Part shown: one piece after another, positions 42,871-51,877 of the stretch
Layout of the letters: the number at the start of each line of letters is the position of its first letter
How positions within the stretch are numbered: the first letter of the stretch is position 1
NCBI RefSeq assembly: GCF_900109225.1
Contig: NZ_FNZK01000016.1
Coordinates: 61,035 to 125,034, forward strand
DNA length: 64,000 nt
Reading direction: 5' to 3'
Source of the DNA: Propionispira arboris
GTDB taxonomy: Bacteria; Bacillota; Negativicutes; Selenomonadales; Selenomonadaceae
The notes under the pieces: generated by a model
Seen by the model: the letters and a program-made list of their open reading frames with translations, nothing else
Told to the model about the DNA's origin: nothing
The model's database searches: none
Position numbers and translations under genes: made by a program

Positions 42871-44130
42871 TTACAATATATGTGATATTTTTTCATACTT
42901 TCTCACATTATAGGTATTTCTATTATGTCCTCCGCCAATCTGTCTGGCGATAATGACGCCCAGTTGCAGCATCAGTCGATCATACGAATTTGCAAGTTTT
43001 TTACCGCTGACATCTTCAATTTTCTTAAGACGATAATCCAACGTATTGCGATGCACAAAAAGACGTTTTGATGTTTTAACAACATTGCCGTTTTCCTCAA
43101 AATATACAAACAGGCTGTTAACCAAATCCATTTTATAATGCTGATCATGTTCTTCAAGTGTTCCAATGATTTCTTCGCAATATGCCTGCAATTTTTCTAG
43201 TGGAATTTCAAATAAAAGTTTATAGATACCTAACGATTCATAGGTGTACACGCATTGTTTGGTTGCTAATGATTCCGCAAACCACAAAGCTTTATTCGCT
43301 TGCAAATAACTTTCCCGTATATTTTGCAAAGACGGGGCCGGGCTGCCAATACCAGCGGCCACGTTCAAAGCAGTAAAATGTTCACCTAATTGATCTACTA
43401 AAAGCTGAACAATACTACGATTTTTCTTTTCGTCTTGCACATTTTCCGGCAGCAAAAATAAAACTTTATCCATCCATAAAGTCAAAAGGATTTTTTGCCC
43501 GCGCATAACAAAAAAATCACGCACAAACTGTTCCATTTGTGTTTTGATTAAAACAAAATTATGTTTTGCATTCTTACGAGTGAGCTTCTGTTCCGTCAAT
43601 AAAATTGCACTGATCACAACGACTTGCTGTGATTGCGATAAATCATAGCCATAAACAGCTGCATGCTCCATCAATTCCTGTTCGGCTGCTACAGGTTTTA
43701 ACAAAAGTTGTTCAAAAAAACTGCTAATGGAATGTTTTTCGGTTTGCTGCATCACAATATAACTGCAAATTTCCTGCATAACACCTACCAGTTTTACTTT
43801 CCATGGCAGAGTAAACAAGGGAAAGTTAGCCGCCTCAGCAATAGTTACAACATCATCCGGCACACTTTCAATATAAGGACCGAGATTGATGACCATACCA
43901 GCCAGTTTTTTATCAATTAATCCTTGTACCAGCCTTTTCAATTCTTCCGGTTTACCTTGCAACCCAATCCCCGTGATAATCAACAGCTCACCGCCCTGAA
44001 CCCAAGGCAGAACATCTGGTAAGTCTATAAAATGAACCCAGCGAACGAGTCGATCCAGCCCTTGTGCTCCAGCAACAATCTGAACTTCCGCCATACTATG
44101 GAGTTTAATGACCTCTTGACAACTGACCAT
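42871..44130 (-). CDS. PucR-family transcriptional regulator
   Basis: This 419-residue regulator has an N-terminal PucR sensor domain (about 5-125, LHSMAEVQIVAGAQGLDRLVRWVHFIDLPDVLPWVQGGELLI at positions 11-52), a GGDEF-like central part and a C-terminal helix-turn-helix (about 340-395, FEENGNVVKTSKRLFVHRNTLDYRLKKIEDVSGKKL). The family controls purine, GABA and amino acid catabolism. Sitting between gabT and an aldehyde dehydrogenase on the same strand, it likely activates both. AAGGAGG precedes the ATG. Confidence 0.92.
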   Translation of the reverse strand: MVSCQEVIKLHSMAEVQIVAGAQGLDRLVRWVHFIDLPDVLPWVQGGELLIITGIGLQGKPEELKRLVQGLIDKKLAGMVINLGPYIESVPDDVVTIAEAANFPLFTLPWKVKLVGVMQEICSYIVMQQTEKHSISSFFEQLLLKPVAAEQELMEHAAVYGYDLSQSQQVVVISAILLTEQKLTRKNAKHNFVLIKTQMEQFVRDFFVMRGQKILLTLWMDKVLFLLPENVQDEKKNRSIVQLLVDQLGEHFTALNVAAGIGSPAPSLQNIRESYLQANKALWFAESLATKQCVYTYESLGIYKLLFEIPLEKLQAYCEEIIGTLEEHDQHYKMDLVNSLFVYFEENGNVVKTSKRLFVHRNTLDYRLKKIEDVSGKKLANSYDRLMLQLGVIIARQIGGGHNRNTYNVRKYEKISHIL

Positions 44131-44154
44131 AAAAATTGCCTCCTTATTTTAAAA

Positions 44155-44189
44155 CGAAAAAAAGACCGCTCATATAAATGAGCAGTCTT
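44155..44189 (-). promoter_or_regulatory. Terminator-like hairpin in the pucR leader
   Basis: AAGACCGCTCAT (44162-44173) pairs with ATGAGCAGTCTT (44178-44189), one GU on the minus strand, followed by T7. It ends 25 nt before the pucR ATG. It is either the end of the upstream transcript or a leader attenuator. Confidence 0.55.
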
Positions 44190-44242
44190 CTTTGACTTCA
44201 ATTCGATACTGTAAGCATAACAAATATCGCACCATCGGTCAA

Positions 44243-44295
44243 TATATAGAACGCATTAAACATTTTATATGGCAATCGTCAGGAAAGGGGTATAG
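44243..44295 (-). repeat. Dispersed intergenic repeat, copy B1
   Basis: The minus strand reads CTATACCCCTTTCCTGAC, then a diverged centre and TTTAATGCGTTCTATATA, matching the family consensus. It forms an inverted pair with copy B2, 36 bp away. Confidence 0.7.
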
Positions 44296-44331
44296 GGCTG
44301 AGTGGCACGTTACGTAGGAAGCAAACGATGC

Positions 44332-44395
44332 CATATACCCCTTTCCTGGCAGACTGATAGACGGGATGGAATTTTTTTAGTGCGTTATATATATC
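44332..44395 (+). repeat. Dispersed intergenic repeat, copy B2
   Basis: Reads ATATACCCCTTTCCTGGCAG, then ACTGATAGACGGGATGGA, a T7 tract and TGCGTTATATATAT. The centre is identical over many bases to copy C (GATAGACGGGATGG). Confidence 0.75.
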
Positions 44396-44409
44396 TTATC
44401 TTGAAGCTT

Positions 44410-45825
44410 CTAAAAATTAAGTACAATCAATTTTTCTTCCGTCATTTCACGCACAGCATATTCCGGGCCTTCACGACCAATTCCACTTTCTTTAACCCCA
44501 CCATACGGCATATTATCCGTACGGAATGTTGCCCCATCATTGATAATGACTCCACCAACTTCAATTTTTTCCGCACAAAGATGAGCAATTGCCAAAGAAT
44601 TTGTAAAAACACCCGCCTGTAGACCATACACCGAATCATTCACTGCGACAATCGCTTCATTAATATCGGTATACGGTACAATCACAAATACTGGTGCAAA
44701 AATTTCATTACAAACTACTTTCATATCGGCTTGAACATTCGTCAAAATCGTCGGTTCGAGATATGAGTGGGTACGTTTACCGCCAGTTAAGAGCTTAGCA
44801 CCCGCTGCAACTGCTTCTTGAATCCATTCTTCCGCACGGATTGCTTCTTTTTCGTTGATCATCGGACCAAGTTCCGTAGTGTCGGCCAATGGGTCACCAC
44901 TGACAACAGCCTTGGCTGCTGAAACAGCCGCTGCGCAAAAAGCATTGTAAATCGCCTGATGCACATATACTCGCTGACAAGAAATACAAACCTGTCCTGC
45001 ATTTGTAAACGCATATTTGGCACAAAGTTGTCCGGTTTTAACTGGATCGGCATCACCATGAACGATATTCGCTGAATTAGAACCAAGCTCAAGTGCGACA
45101 CGACGCAATCCCGCATTTTTATGCAGCATTTTTCCTACTGCTGCACTACCGGTAAAACTATAAAAATTGATACGTTCATCAGCTGTAAGCAAATCACCAA
45201 GTTTACTTCCTGATCCCATAACAAGATTCAAGTAGCCCGCTGGAAGACCTGCTTTTTCAAATATTTCACATAAAATAACAGCAGAAAGTGAAGTTGCCGT
45301 TGCCGGTTTGTAAAGCACTGAATTGCCCGCAGCCAGCGCTGGACCGATTTTATGGCAAGCCAAATTTAAGGGAAAATTAAATGGTGTAATCGCACAAACA
45401 ATCCCAACCGGCACTCGTTTTGTATAGGCAATACGACTGCCACAACCAGGTGCACCCGCTAGCGGAACCATTTCCCCTGTCATTCGTTTAGCTTGTTCCG
45501 CGGATAATAATAAAGTCTGGATACCACGCTTCACTTCACCACGTGCATCTTTAATCGGCTTACCCACCTCAATCGATAATGCCCTTGCCATTTTTTCGCT
45601 ATCAGACTCTAAAAGATTTGCTGCTTTCATCAAAACTTCATAACGTCGATACGGTTCCATTGGTATTTTAAGCGCTTGTTGTGCAGCATCCACCGCAGCT
45701 GTAACTTCTTTTGCTCCAGCCACCGAAAGCATTGCAGCCGTTTCATTTGTATATTTATTGACCAAAGGCGTTGTTTCTTCTGTCAAAATCCATTTACCAG
45801 CAATAAACAGTCCATATTTTTCCAT
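44410..45825 (-). CDS. NAD(P)-dependent aldehyde dehydrogenase
   Basis: This 471-residue ALDH-superfamily enzyme has the substrate-binding TPFNFPLNLACHKIGPALAAGN, general-base Glu in VALELGSNSANIVH, catalytic Cys in TNAGQVCISCQRVYVH and PYGGVKESGIGREG near the end. It belongs to the lactaldehyde/succinate-semialdehyde-like branch. With gabT and the PucR regulator beside it, succinate semialdehyde is a reasonable substrate (inference). The ATG at 45825 has AGGGAGG upstream; a longer in-frame start has none. Confidence 0.88.
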   Translation of the reverse strand: MEKYGLFIAGKWILTEETTPLVNKYTNETAAMLSVAGAKEVTAAVDAAQQALKIPMEPYRRYEVLMKAANLLESDSEKMARALSIEVGKPIKDARGEVKRGIQTLLLSAEQAKRMTGEMVPLAGAPGCGSRIAYTKRVPVGIVCAITPFNFPLNLACHKIGPALAAGNSVLYKPATATSLSAVILCEIFEKAGLPAGYLNLVMGSGSKLGDLLTADERINFYSFTGSAAVGKMLHKNAGLRRVALELGSNSANIVHGDADPVKTGQLCAKYAFTNAGQVCISCQRVYVHQAIYNAFCAAAVSAAKAVVSGDPLADTTELGPMINEKEAIRAEEWIQEAVAAGAKLLTGGKRTHSYLEPTILTNVQADMKVVCNEIFAPVFVIVPYTDINEAIVAVNDSVYGLQAGVFTNSLAIAHLCAEKIEVGGVIINDGATFRTDNMPYGGVKESGIGREGPEYAVREMTEEKLIVLNF

Positions 45826-45865
45826 GCTAAATCCTCCCTTACCTTGTGGTAAACAATTAATGAAA

Positions 45866-45896
45866 TAAAAAAGACTGCCTGCCAAAACAAACAGTC
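45866..45896 (-). promoter_or_regulatory. Terminator-like hairpin in the aldehyde dehydrogenase leader
   Basis: GACTGCCTGCC (45873-45883) pairs with AACAAACAGTC (45886-45896) using GU pairs on the minus strand, followed by a T-run ending about 41 nt before the dehydrogenase ATG. It lies 142 bp after tonB, so it may be tonB's terminator, an attenuator, or both. Confidence 0.5.
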
Positions 45897-46037
45897 AACA
45901 TTGACTCATTAATCGAATACTATCATAACTTTAGATTAACAAACTTATCTGATCCGGTCAACCTACTTTTATCGTAATATATAACAATAATATACGATTT
46001 TGTTCGTAAAATATTACACATACGATCATAACCGGAT

Positions 46038-46724
46038 TCACTTTAAGCCAAAAGTAATTGGCATCGCCGCATAGCAGCCTACGGATTGCCCATCTGCTCG
46101 TTTTGCTGGGATAAATAGCCAATTTTGCATTGCACTGACTGCTGCAGCATCCATTGCTTCATAACCTGAAGATCCAGCAACTTCAACAGAGCCAACACTT
46201 CCATCAGCATGAATCTGAACACGCAGGCGAACTCGACCTTCTATCCCACGATTTTTCAAATCAGTCGGATACACAGGCTCTACCATACTCAAAACGACTG
46301 GTTTTTGTATAACCCCAGTAACCTCTGCTCCCATATTAGAAGAAGTTGAACTGGTTGCAGATTCGGGGCCATCTCCAGAAACTGCTGTCGACTCAACCGC
46401 TCCAATCGCCCCTTTGACGACAACAGCTTGACGCGGCTGTTCTCCATCTGCTTTTACGGCCTCCGCTGCATGTGCTGTTGCTTGCAAACTCGCCTTTGCC
46501 GCTGGGAAATTTTGCTTGGAAATCATTGTGTTTTTCGTATTAAGTTCTGCCTGTTTCACGGGAACTATATCTTGCTGTGCAGCTAACTCAAGTTCCATAT
46601 ATTCTTCTGGTAATGGCGTAACCGAAATTTCAGGTAAAACCAACAACGAAAGCACCGCGATCGCCACATGGCAAGTCAACGAAACTCCAAATGCCTTTTT
46701 CCACTTCCAGCGTTCCTTTTCCAT
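46038..46724 (-). CDS. tonB: TonB energy transducer
   Basis: This 228-residue protein has a cytoplasmic N-terminus and one membrane anchor (about 11-30, SLTCHVAIAVLSLLVLPEI), an Ala/Glu-rich periplasmic linker, and the TonB C-terminal domain (about 140-228, VEPVYPTDLKNRGIEGRVRLRVQI, then AMQNWLFIPAKRADG). It transmits proton-motive force from ExbB/ExbD to the outer-membrane receptor. It begins 6 bp after exbD and closes the iron import operon. A TonB in a Firmicute-like genome marks a diderm Negativicute. Confidence 0.92.
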   Translation of the reverse strand: MEKERWKWKKAFGVSLTCHVAIAVLSLLVLPEISVTPLPEEYMELELAAQQDIVPVKQAELNTKNTMISKQNFPAAKASLQATAHAAEAVKADGEQPRQAVVVKGAIGAVESTAVSGDGPESATSSTSSNMGAEVTGVIQKPVVLSMVEPVYPTDLKNRGIEGRVRLRVQIHADGSVGSVEVAGSSGYEAMDAAAVSAMQNWLFIPAKRADGQSVGCYAAMPITFGLK

Positions 46725-46730
46725 ATAAAA

Positions 46731-47141
46731 TTACCTCACTTTACGTTCTGTAGCAATCGAAATATGTTGTGCCCCCGCTGCTTTCATTTCATCAAGCACC
46801 TGAATTACCTCCCCATAGTCTACCATTTTATCGGCACGTAAAATAAAAATTTGGTTATCGTTTTTCCCCATTGCCATTGCGATGTGCTTTCCTAATAATT
46901 CCAGGGGGATTTTTTCTTCATCGATAAGCACCACTGCATCTTTGGACACCGTGACATTCATGCTTTTTGGTTTTTCCTGCTGTGCATAAGCGGATTGTGG
47001 CAGTTGAACTGGAATTGTATGCTGCTCAACCATATAAAGCGTACTAATCATAAAAAATACCAAGAGAAAAAACATGATGTCAATCATCGGAATAATCATC
47101 AATTCTGGTGCTTTTTCTATTCGCATACTACGCAGCTTCAT
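46731..47141 (-). CDS. exbD: ExbD/TolR biopolymer transport protein
   Basis: The 136-residue protein has one span with the proton-pathway Asp in PMIDIMFFLLVFFMI (about residues 20-34) and the periplasmic TolR-like domain (KDAVVLIDEEKIPLELL, ILRADKMVDYGEVIQVLDEMK). The ATG at 47141 is chosen because AAAAGGAG lies 6 nt upstream. It overlaps exbB by 14 bp. Confidence 0.93.
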   Translation of the reverse strand: MKLRSMRIEKAPELMIIPMIDIMFFLLVFFMISTLYMVEQHTIPVQLPQSAYAQQEKPKSMNVTVSKDAVVLIDEEKIPLELLGKHIAMAMGKNDNQIFILRADKMVDYGEVIQVLDEMKAAGAQHISIATERKVR

Positions 47142-47775
47142 GATTAACTCCTTTTTCATCCGTAACATTAGGCAAATTCTTTTCCACTTCACCCGCAATC
47201 TGTTCAAGATCGGTAATAAAGCCATCTAGCCTATACGAAAAATAACTATGTCCCAAAAGGGCTAAAACAGCCACACTCAACCCCGTTGCTGTAGCAATTA
47301 AGGCTTCACCGACTCCGCCGGTAATCGCCATTGGCTGCCCACTTTCAAGACTGAATATGCTGAAGGACTGTATCATCCCCACTACCGTTCCCAGAAGACC
47401 AAATAGAGGTGACAACGTAACGACTGTACTTAAAATAGACAACCCTTTACGCAAATGCGCCACAGCAAGCTGTGCCGAACTTTCCATAGCGGTTGTAATA
47501 TTGCGACCCATTTTTTGCGCATCTAATGCGGCAATCACAATTTTATGCGCCGGTTTTGCCGAAACACTACAGCTTTGATAAATCGCTTCATACTCTTTAT
47601 TTTGAAAACCACTTACAATATATTCACTAAAGCCTGCTACATCCAAGTTCATTTTTCTATAGTAAACAAAACGCTCCACCAAAATCGTCACAACAACCAA
47701 CGATGATAAAATCAACAAATACATAACCGGTCCACCTTTGTGAAACCAACTCATTGCCTCTATCAAAAAATCCAT
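47128..47775 (-). CDS. exbB: ExbB/MotA/TolQ proton channel protein
   Basis: The 215-residue protein has three spans; the conserved loop and TM block SPLFGLLGTVVGMIQSF (about 120-136) and GGVGEALIATATGLSVAVLAL (about 150-170) are typical. It forms the inner-membrane motor with ExbD and TonB. It lies 71 bp after the receptor gene, same strand. Confidence 0.94.
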   Translation of the reverse strand: MDFLIEAMSWFHKGGPVMYLLILSSLVVVTILVERFVYYRKMNLDVAGFSEYIVSGFQNKEYEAIYQSCSVSAKPAHKIVIAALDAQKMGRNITTAMESSAQLAVAHLRKGLSILSTVVTLSPLFGLLGTVVGMIQSFSIFSLESGQPMAITGGVGEALIATATGLSVAVLALLGHSYFSYRLDGFITDLEQIAGEVEKNLPNVTDEKGVNHEAA

Positions 47776-47846
47776 ATCTGCCTCGCTTCTTTCTTTTTTA
47801 TATTTAGCTATATTAAAATAACACTATGCCATACCGTAGCATTTAC

Positions 47847-49778
47847 TTAGAATTTACGTTCTACACCAAAAACAAAATATCGCCCTGGCATCGCATAAGC
47901 ACCACGACCAGCCGACGAACTCAAAATTTCATAACCTTCATTTGTTAAATTATAGCCCTTAATATAAGCCTTGGTTTTATCATTAAATTGATACCCTACA
48001 TTAAGATTAACGGTGGTATAAGAAGTATCCGTATATACTTTAGTGTTACGCCCTGTAACTTGCTGCGTTGTTAAATCCGCATTCCATTTGTCTTGCGTAT
48101 ATTGAATGCCTATTGAATATCCGTTTGGACGACTATTATACATATAGTCCGTATATTGTCCATTATCCCCAACATTTTTCTCAATCCGAGAATATGAGTA
48201 ACCTGTATTTAATGACCACCGATCTGAGAATTTATGTGTAGTATTTAACTCCAAGCCGCGACGCTTTTCGCGATTGATATTGTAATAAACCGTTTTACTA
48301 ATATTCGTATCCCATACCCAATCAAGTGCGTTGTCTAATTTGCTGCTGTAAATACTAGCTTGAATATTAGTTTTTTTATCGATTTGCGAATTTAAACCCA
48401 AGGTGACAGTCTCGGACTTTTCTTGTTTTAAATTAGGGTTGCCAATCCAATAAGGCGAATTTGCATAACGCTGCTTCAATGTAGGGTTATTGATTGCCTG
48501 TCCCCACGATAAATAAGCATTTGTCTGTGGTGATAATACTTTATTGATGGCAACATGCGATGTGAAATCACCACCAAAATCACTATGATTTTCATAGCGT
48601 GTTCCAAAATTCAACGACCAGCCATCAATTAAAGTCCAATGATCTTCTGCGTAAATCGATGTCATATTGGCTCCACGTTGAAAAATTGCACCAGAATTTG
48701 TTTCATTAATATCTTCACTAATATATTCTGCACCACCAATAAGTGAATTTTTATTATTAAGTTTCCAGCTTTTTTGCCATTGCGTTCCCAACGTAGTCAA
48801 ATCATGCTCATAGGGCGCACCAGCAAAAGATGTATCAGATTTTTCGTTATTGCGATAAAGTCGCAGATAATCGCCAGCACCAGAAGAACCCCCTTCCTTC
48901 CACGTATATGTCAAGGCAAAATTGAGATCTGTTGTCTGCAGTGGAGCCCCATCACCATAGACAGTCGGAATTTCGGGATCTGTTAAATAAAGACCGTGTC
49001 CATCATTTTGTTTTGACCGTTCAAGTTCAAATGACAGGGTATCCGCACCGAAAGATTTATCCAGACGTAAACTTTCATATTCTTTATCAATATTACTGTA
49101 GGGGAATTCTTTTTCATGTCCTGTTACAGCATTTTTATACTCATAATTATCGCGTTTTTGTTTGTCGTAGGAAAATAAATAACGGACATCATCGTCTCCA
49201 CCTTGTGTCGTCAATGTATAACGTTGCGAGTTCCATGTTCCAAATTCTGTATTAACAGTTGTCGATGCAGCAGCCACTGGTTTTTTTGTAATAATATTAA
49301 TAACACCGCCTACTGCATTGCTACCATAAAGAGCCGAATTTGGACCACGGACAATTTCGATACGTTCGATATTTTTCACAGGTAAACTATCAATATTAAT
49401 TGCGTTATCATCGCCACTCACCACAAGATGTGACCAATTCATTTTTCGACCATTTACCAAAACCAACACTCTACTATCTCCGTTAAGTACTGGATAAGAA
49501 GCAAAACTTGTCGTACTCATATTCACATTATTGGAGCGAAGAACATCTGATACCGTGCTGTAATTGCCTCGTTCAATTGTTGCCTGATCAATTACCGTAA
49601 CAGCCGCTGCAACCTCATTTGCTTTCACAGGCATACGGTTTGCGGTTACAACATATTCTTCCATATCAAAAATCTTGTCATCGTTCACTATTTCAGCAGC
49701 AAAAACCTGACTCGCAAAGCCAAGCGACATTGCTCCCAAAATCAAACCTGTCAAAATTTTTCGTTTTTTATGTATCAT
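47847..49778 (-). CDS. TonB-dependent outer-membrane receptor
   Basis: This 643-residue protein has a signal peptide (about 1-28, ending VFAAE), a TonB-box-like segment (EEYVVTAN), a plug domain (about 40-160, RVLVLVNGRKM, RIEIVRGPNSALYGSNAVGGVINII) and a 22-strand barrel ending in the C-terminal aromatic FGVERKF expected for BAM recognition. It resembles BtuB/CirA/siderophore receptors; ligand is open, but two Fur-like boxes in the locus suggest iron chelates or haem. AAGGAGGAG precedes the ATG. Confidence 0.93.
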   Translation of the reverse strand: MIHKKRKILTGLILGAMSLGFASQVFAAEIVNDDKIFDMEEYVVTANRMPVKANEVAAAVTVIDQATIERGNYSTVSDVLRSNNVNMSTTSFASYPVLNGDSRVLVLVNGRKMNWSHLVVSGDDNAINIDSLPVKNIERIEIVRGPNSALYGSNAVGGVINIITKKPVAAASTTVNTEFGTWNSQRYTLTTQGGDDDVRYLFSYDKQKRDNYEYKNAVTGHEKEFPYSNIDKEYESLRLDKSFGADTLSFELERSKQNDGHGLYLTDPEIPTVYGDGAPLQTTDLNFALTYTWKEGGSSGAGDYLRLYRNNEKSDTSFAGAPYEHDLTTLGTQWQKSWKLNNKNSLIGGAEYISEDINETNSGAIFQRGANMTSIYAEDHWTLIDGWSLNFGTRYENHSDFGGDFTSHVAINKVLSPQTNAYLSWGQAINNPTLKQRYANSPYWIGNPNLKQEKSETVTLGLNSQIDKKTNIQASIYSSKLDNALDWVWDTNISKTVYYNINREKRRGLELNTTHKFSDRWSLNTGYSYSRIEKNVGDNGQYTDYMYNSRPNGYSIGIQYTQDKWNADLTTQQVTGRNTKVYTDTSYTTVNLNVGYQFNDKTKAYIKGYNLTNEGYEILSSSAGRGAYAMPGRYFVFGVERKF

Positions 49779-49794
49779 ATTTGCTATCTCCTCC

Positions 49795-49959
49795 TTAGTG
49801 GTTTACTTTCATATCAATACTCTGTTCGACAATTTCTCGTGCCATTCTCGCATAATCCTCGGGAGAAACGTAGTCGTTATTGGCTATGCATAATAAACAG
49901 GACATCATATAAATCGCAAAAAAAGCGAATATTCCTGTACCAACAATTTTCTTTTTCAA
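49795..49959 (-). CDS. 54-residue small membrane or lipoprotein upstream of the receptor
   Basis: A TTG start at 49959 with GAGGAGG about 7 nt upstream opens 54 codons, ending in TAA 14 nt before the receptor ATG; the receptor ribosome site begins at the stop. The N-terminus is basic then hydrophobic (KKKIVGTGIFAFFAIYMMSC), looking like a single membrane span or a lipoprotein signal with a possible lipobox MMSC. The acidic C-terminus (SPEDYARMAREIVEQ) is helical. I do not recognise the family. Tight coupling implies it is co-made with the receptor. Confidence 0.65.
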   Translation of the reverse strand: MKKKIVGTGIFAFFAIYMMSCLLCIANNDYVSPEDYARMAREIVEQSIDMKVNH

Positions 49960-50018
49960 ATCTGCGCCTCCTCGTATAATAAGTTTTGTAAACTATGTAA
50001 AATTCCCAAGCAATGCAT

Positions 50019-50037
50019 GATTTCAATTATCATTCTC
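50019..50037 (-). promoter_or_regulatory. Fur-like box upstream of the small protein/receptor genes
   Basis: The minus strand reads GAGAATGATAATTGAAATC, matching 14 of 19 positions of the Fur consensus GATAATGATAATCATTATC. It lies 59 bp before the small-protein start and after the binding-protein gene, suggesting an internal iron-regulated promoter. Confidence 0.6.
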
Positions 50038-50052
50038 ATTTAAAATTGAAAA

Positions 50053-51081
50053 TTAATTACCTGAGAATTTATTTGGATACAATTCATGTGCTATTTTTTC
50101 CACAACATACACCGCACGACTATTACAATTATTTGCATCATTAAATGGTATATTGATAATATTTCGATTTTGAATTGCCCGAAGTGAGCGCAGCTCTATT
50201 TTATTTTGTAATTCATGAATCGCTTCTGCATCGGTAAGGTCTTTGCCTGTTTCCATACTAGAGGAAACATAAATAATATAATCTGGATCATATGCCAAAA
50301 TCCGTTCTGGTCCTACAAAAGAAATTTGCTCCTGCACAAGATTTTCAGCTTCCGCCTTCTGGACGAGGTCGTTAATAAGGTAATTTTCACCATATAAAGA
50401 GTACGTACCATTTCCATGAGATTGTAAAATCAATATTTTCTTAGGACTTGCCATTTGACCAAGTTTATCCTTTACCACTTGGATTCTTGCTTTCGATTGA
50501 GCAATTAAAAGCATCGCTTTTTCTTGGATTCCAAAAATTATCCCCATATCATCCATAAATGGATATACTGAATTTTCTACAGTTGGTTGCTGATTGGGCA
50601 AAGTTCCCGGTACAATGTAAGTGCCAATTTTATGTTCATGCCAATTTTGTACATCCCCCATCTCATTATCTGTAAAATTATGAGCCCAGCCAATAATAAG
50701 ATCTGGCTGCATATCATAAATCTCTTCTTGCGATGGAATATAGACCGCCTCCAGTAATGGAAGCTTGGCATAAGCATTCGCCATAGCTCGCGGTGCAGCG
50801 CCATAAGGCTCAACCGTACCAATAATATGTGCATCCATTTCCAGTTCCAGCAAAAGTTCAGTCGCTCCAGGATATGTTATTAAAACTCGTTTTGGTGCTG
50901 ACAGATACGTGTACACAGACGATCTTTGCAATGCATCATAATTTTCTATTTTTACAGGAAACCCGTTTTCCACGACTGGATCGATCGCCTCCATTTCTAT
51001 TGAAGAAGCACAGCCTGTTAAAAACAAAAAACCAAAGCCTATGAAAAAAACACTTACTTTTATCTGTCGCGACCAGCCCAT
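50053..51081 (-). CDS. ABC transporter substrate-binding lipoprotein (FepB/BtuF type)
   Basis: This 342-residue protein has a lipoprotein signal (FLFLTGCASS, Cys about residue 24) and the two-lobe cluster A-II fold joined by a long helix (about 185-215, GIIFGIQEKAMLLIAQSKARIQVVKDKL). VLITYPGATELLLELEMDAHIIGTVEPYG is the typical N-lobe start. It captures the chelate delivered by the TonB receptor. It shares its first base with the last base of the ATPase gene, so they are coupled. Confidence 0.92.
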   Translation of the reverse strand: MGWSRQIKVSVFFIGFGFLFLTGCASSIEMEAIDPVVENGFPVKIENYDALQRSSVYTYLSAPKRVLITYPGATELLLELEMDAHIIGTVEPYGAAPRAMANAYAKLPLLEAVYIPSQEEIYDMQPDLIIGWAHNFTDNEMGDVQNWHEHKIGTYIVPGTLPNQQPTVENSVYPFMDDMGIIFGIQEKAMLLIAQSKARIQVVKDKLGQMASPKKILILQSHGNGTYSLYGENYLINDLVQKAEAENLVQEQISFVGPERILAYDPDYIIYVSSSMETGKDLTDAEAIHELQNKIELRSLRAIQNRNIINIPFNDANNCNSRAVYVVEKIAHELYPNKFSGN

Positions 51082-51866
51082 CAGTTGTACCCCATCGCTA
51101 AATCAAGCGGACGATAAACAATTGAAACGCACTTCGTTCTTAAATCCACGTCAACATGGCAGTCAATGTTATAGACATCACGAATTAAATCTTCCGTTAA
51201 TACATCCACTGGCATTCCTGCAGCAACGATTTTTCCATCTTTCAATACGTACAATTTATCGCAATACATAGCCGCCAAATTCAAATCATGTAAAGCCGCT
51301 AAAATGCCAATACCTAATGATTTGACTGTTCCCAAAAGCTGCAATTGATATTTAATATCTAAATGATTCGTCGGCTCATCCAAAATTAAAAATTTGGGTT
51401 GCTGTGTTAATGTTCTGGCTAAAATAACACGTTGTTTTTCTCCACCTGAAAGAGTCAAAAAACTGCGATTGATTGATTCCGTCATGCCAACTTTTGCAAT
51501 TGCTGCTAACGCAATCAAACGATCCTGCTCGTTATCTGTACTCAACATTTTTTTATGAGGTGTACGCCCCATCAAGACCATTTCCATAACTGTAAAATCA
51601 AAATTCACATTATTGAATTGCCCCACAACTCCCATATTTTTAGCCGATGCGCCAATTCGCATTGACTGTATATTTTCACCTCCAAAGAAAATTTTGCCGC
51701 CACTTGGTTTGAGCACACGATACACTGTTTTTAGCAATGTAGATTTCCCACTACCGTTTGGTCCTATCATACCAACAAATTGTCCCGTTGCAACACCTAA
51801 AGAAACATCCTTAACAATTTTTTGGTGATCTAATGCTACACTAATATGTTCCAGTTTCAAATCCAC
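51081..51866 (-). CDS. ABC transporter ATPase (FecE/FepC type)
   Basis: This 261-residue ATPase contains Walker A GPNGSGKSTLL (about 36-46), the signature LSGGEKQRVILARTL (about 138-152) and Walker B FLILDEPTNHLD. It powers FecCD-type importers. The GTG at 51866 is preferred: AGGAGG lies 7 nt upstream, whereas the GTG two codons earlier touches that ribosome site. Confidence 0.95.
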   Translation of the reverse strand: MDLKLEHISVALDHQKIVKDVSLGVATGQFVGMIGPNGSGKSTLLKTVYRVLKPSGGKIFFGGENIQSMRIGASAKNMGVVGQFNNVNFDFTVMEMVLMGRTPHKKMLSTDNEQDRLIALAAIAKVGMTESINRSFLTLSGGEKQRVILARTLTQQPKFLILDEPTNHLDIKYQLQLLGTVKSLGIGILAALHDLNLAAMYCDKLYVLKDGKIVAAGMPVDVLTEDLIRDVYNIDCHVDVDLRTKCVSIVYRPLDLAMGYN

Positions 51867-51877
51867 AGTCACACCTC

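Noticed and set aside
44303..44318. TGGCAC followed by GTAGGAAGCA, resembling a sigma54 promoter
   Set aside because: There is no TTGC at the -12 position with correct spacing, and it lies in the spacer between repeat copies.
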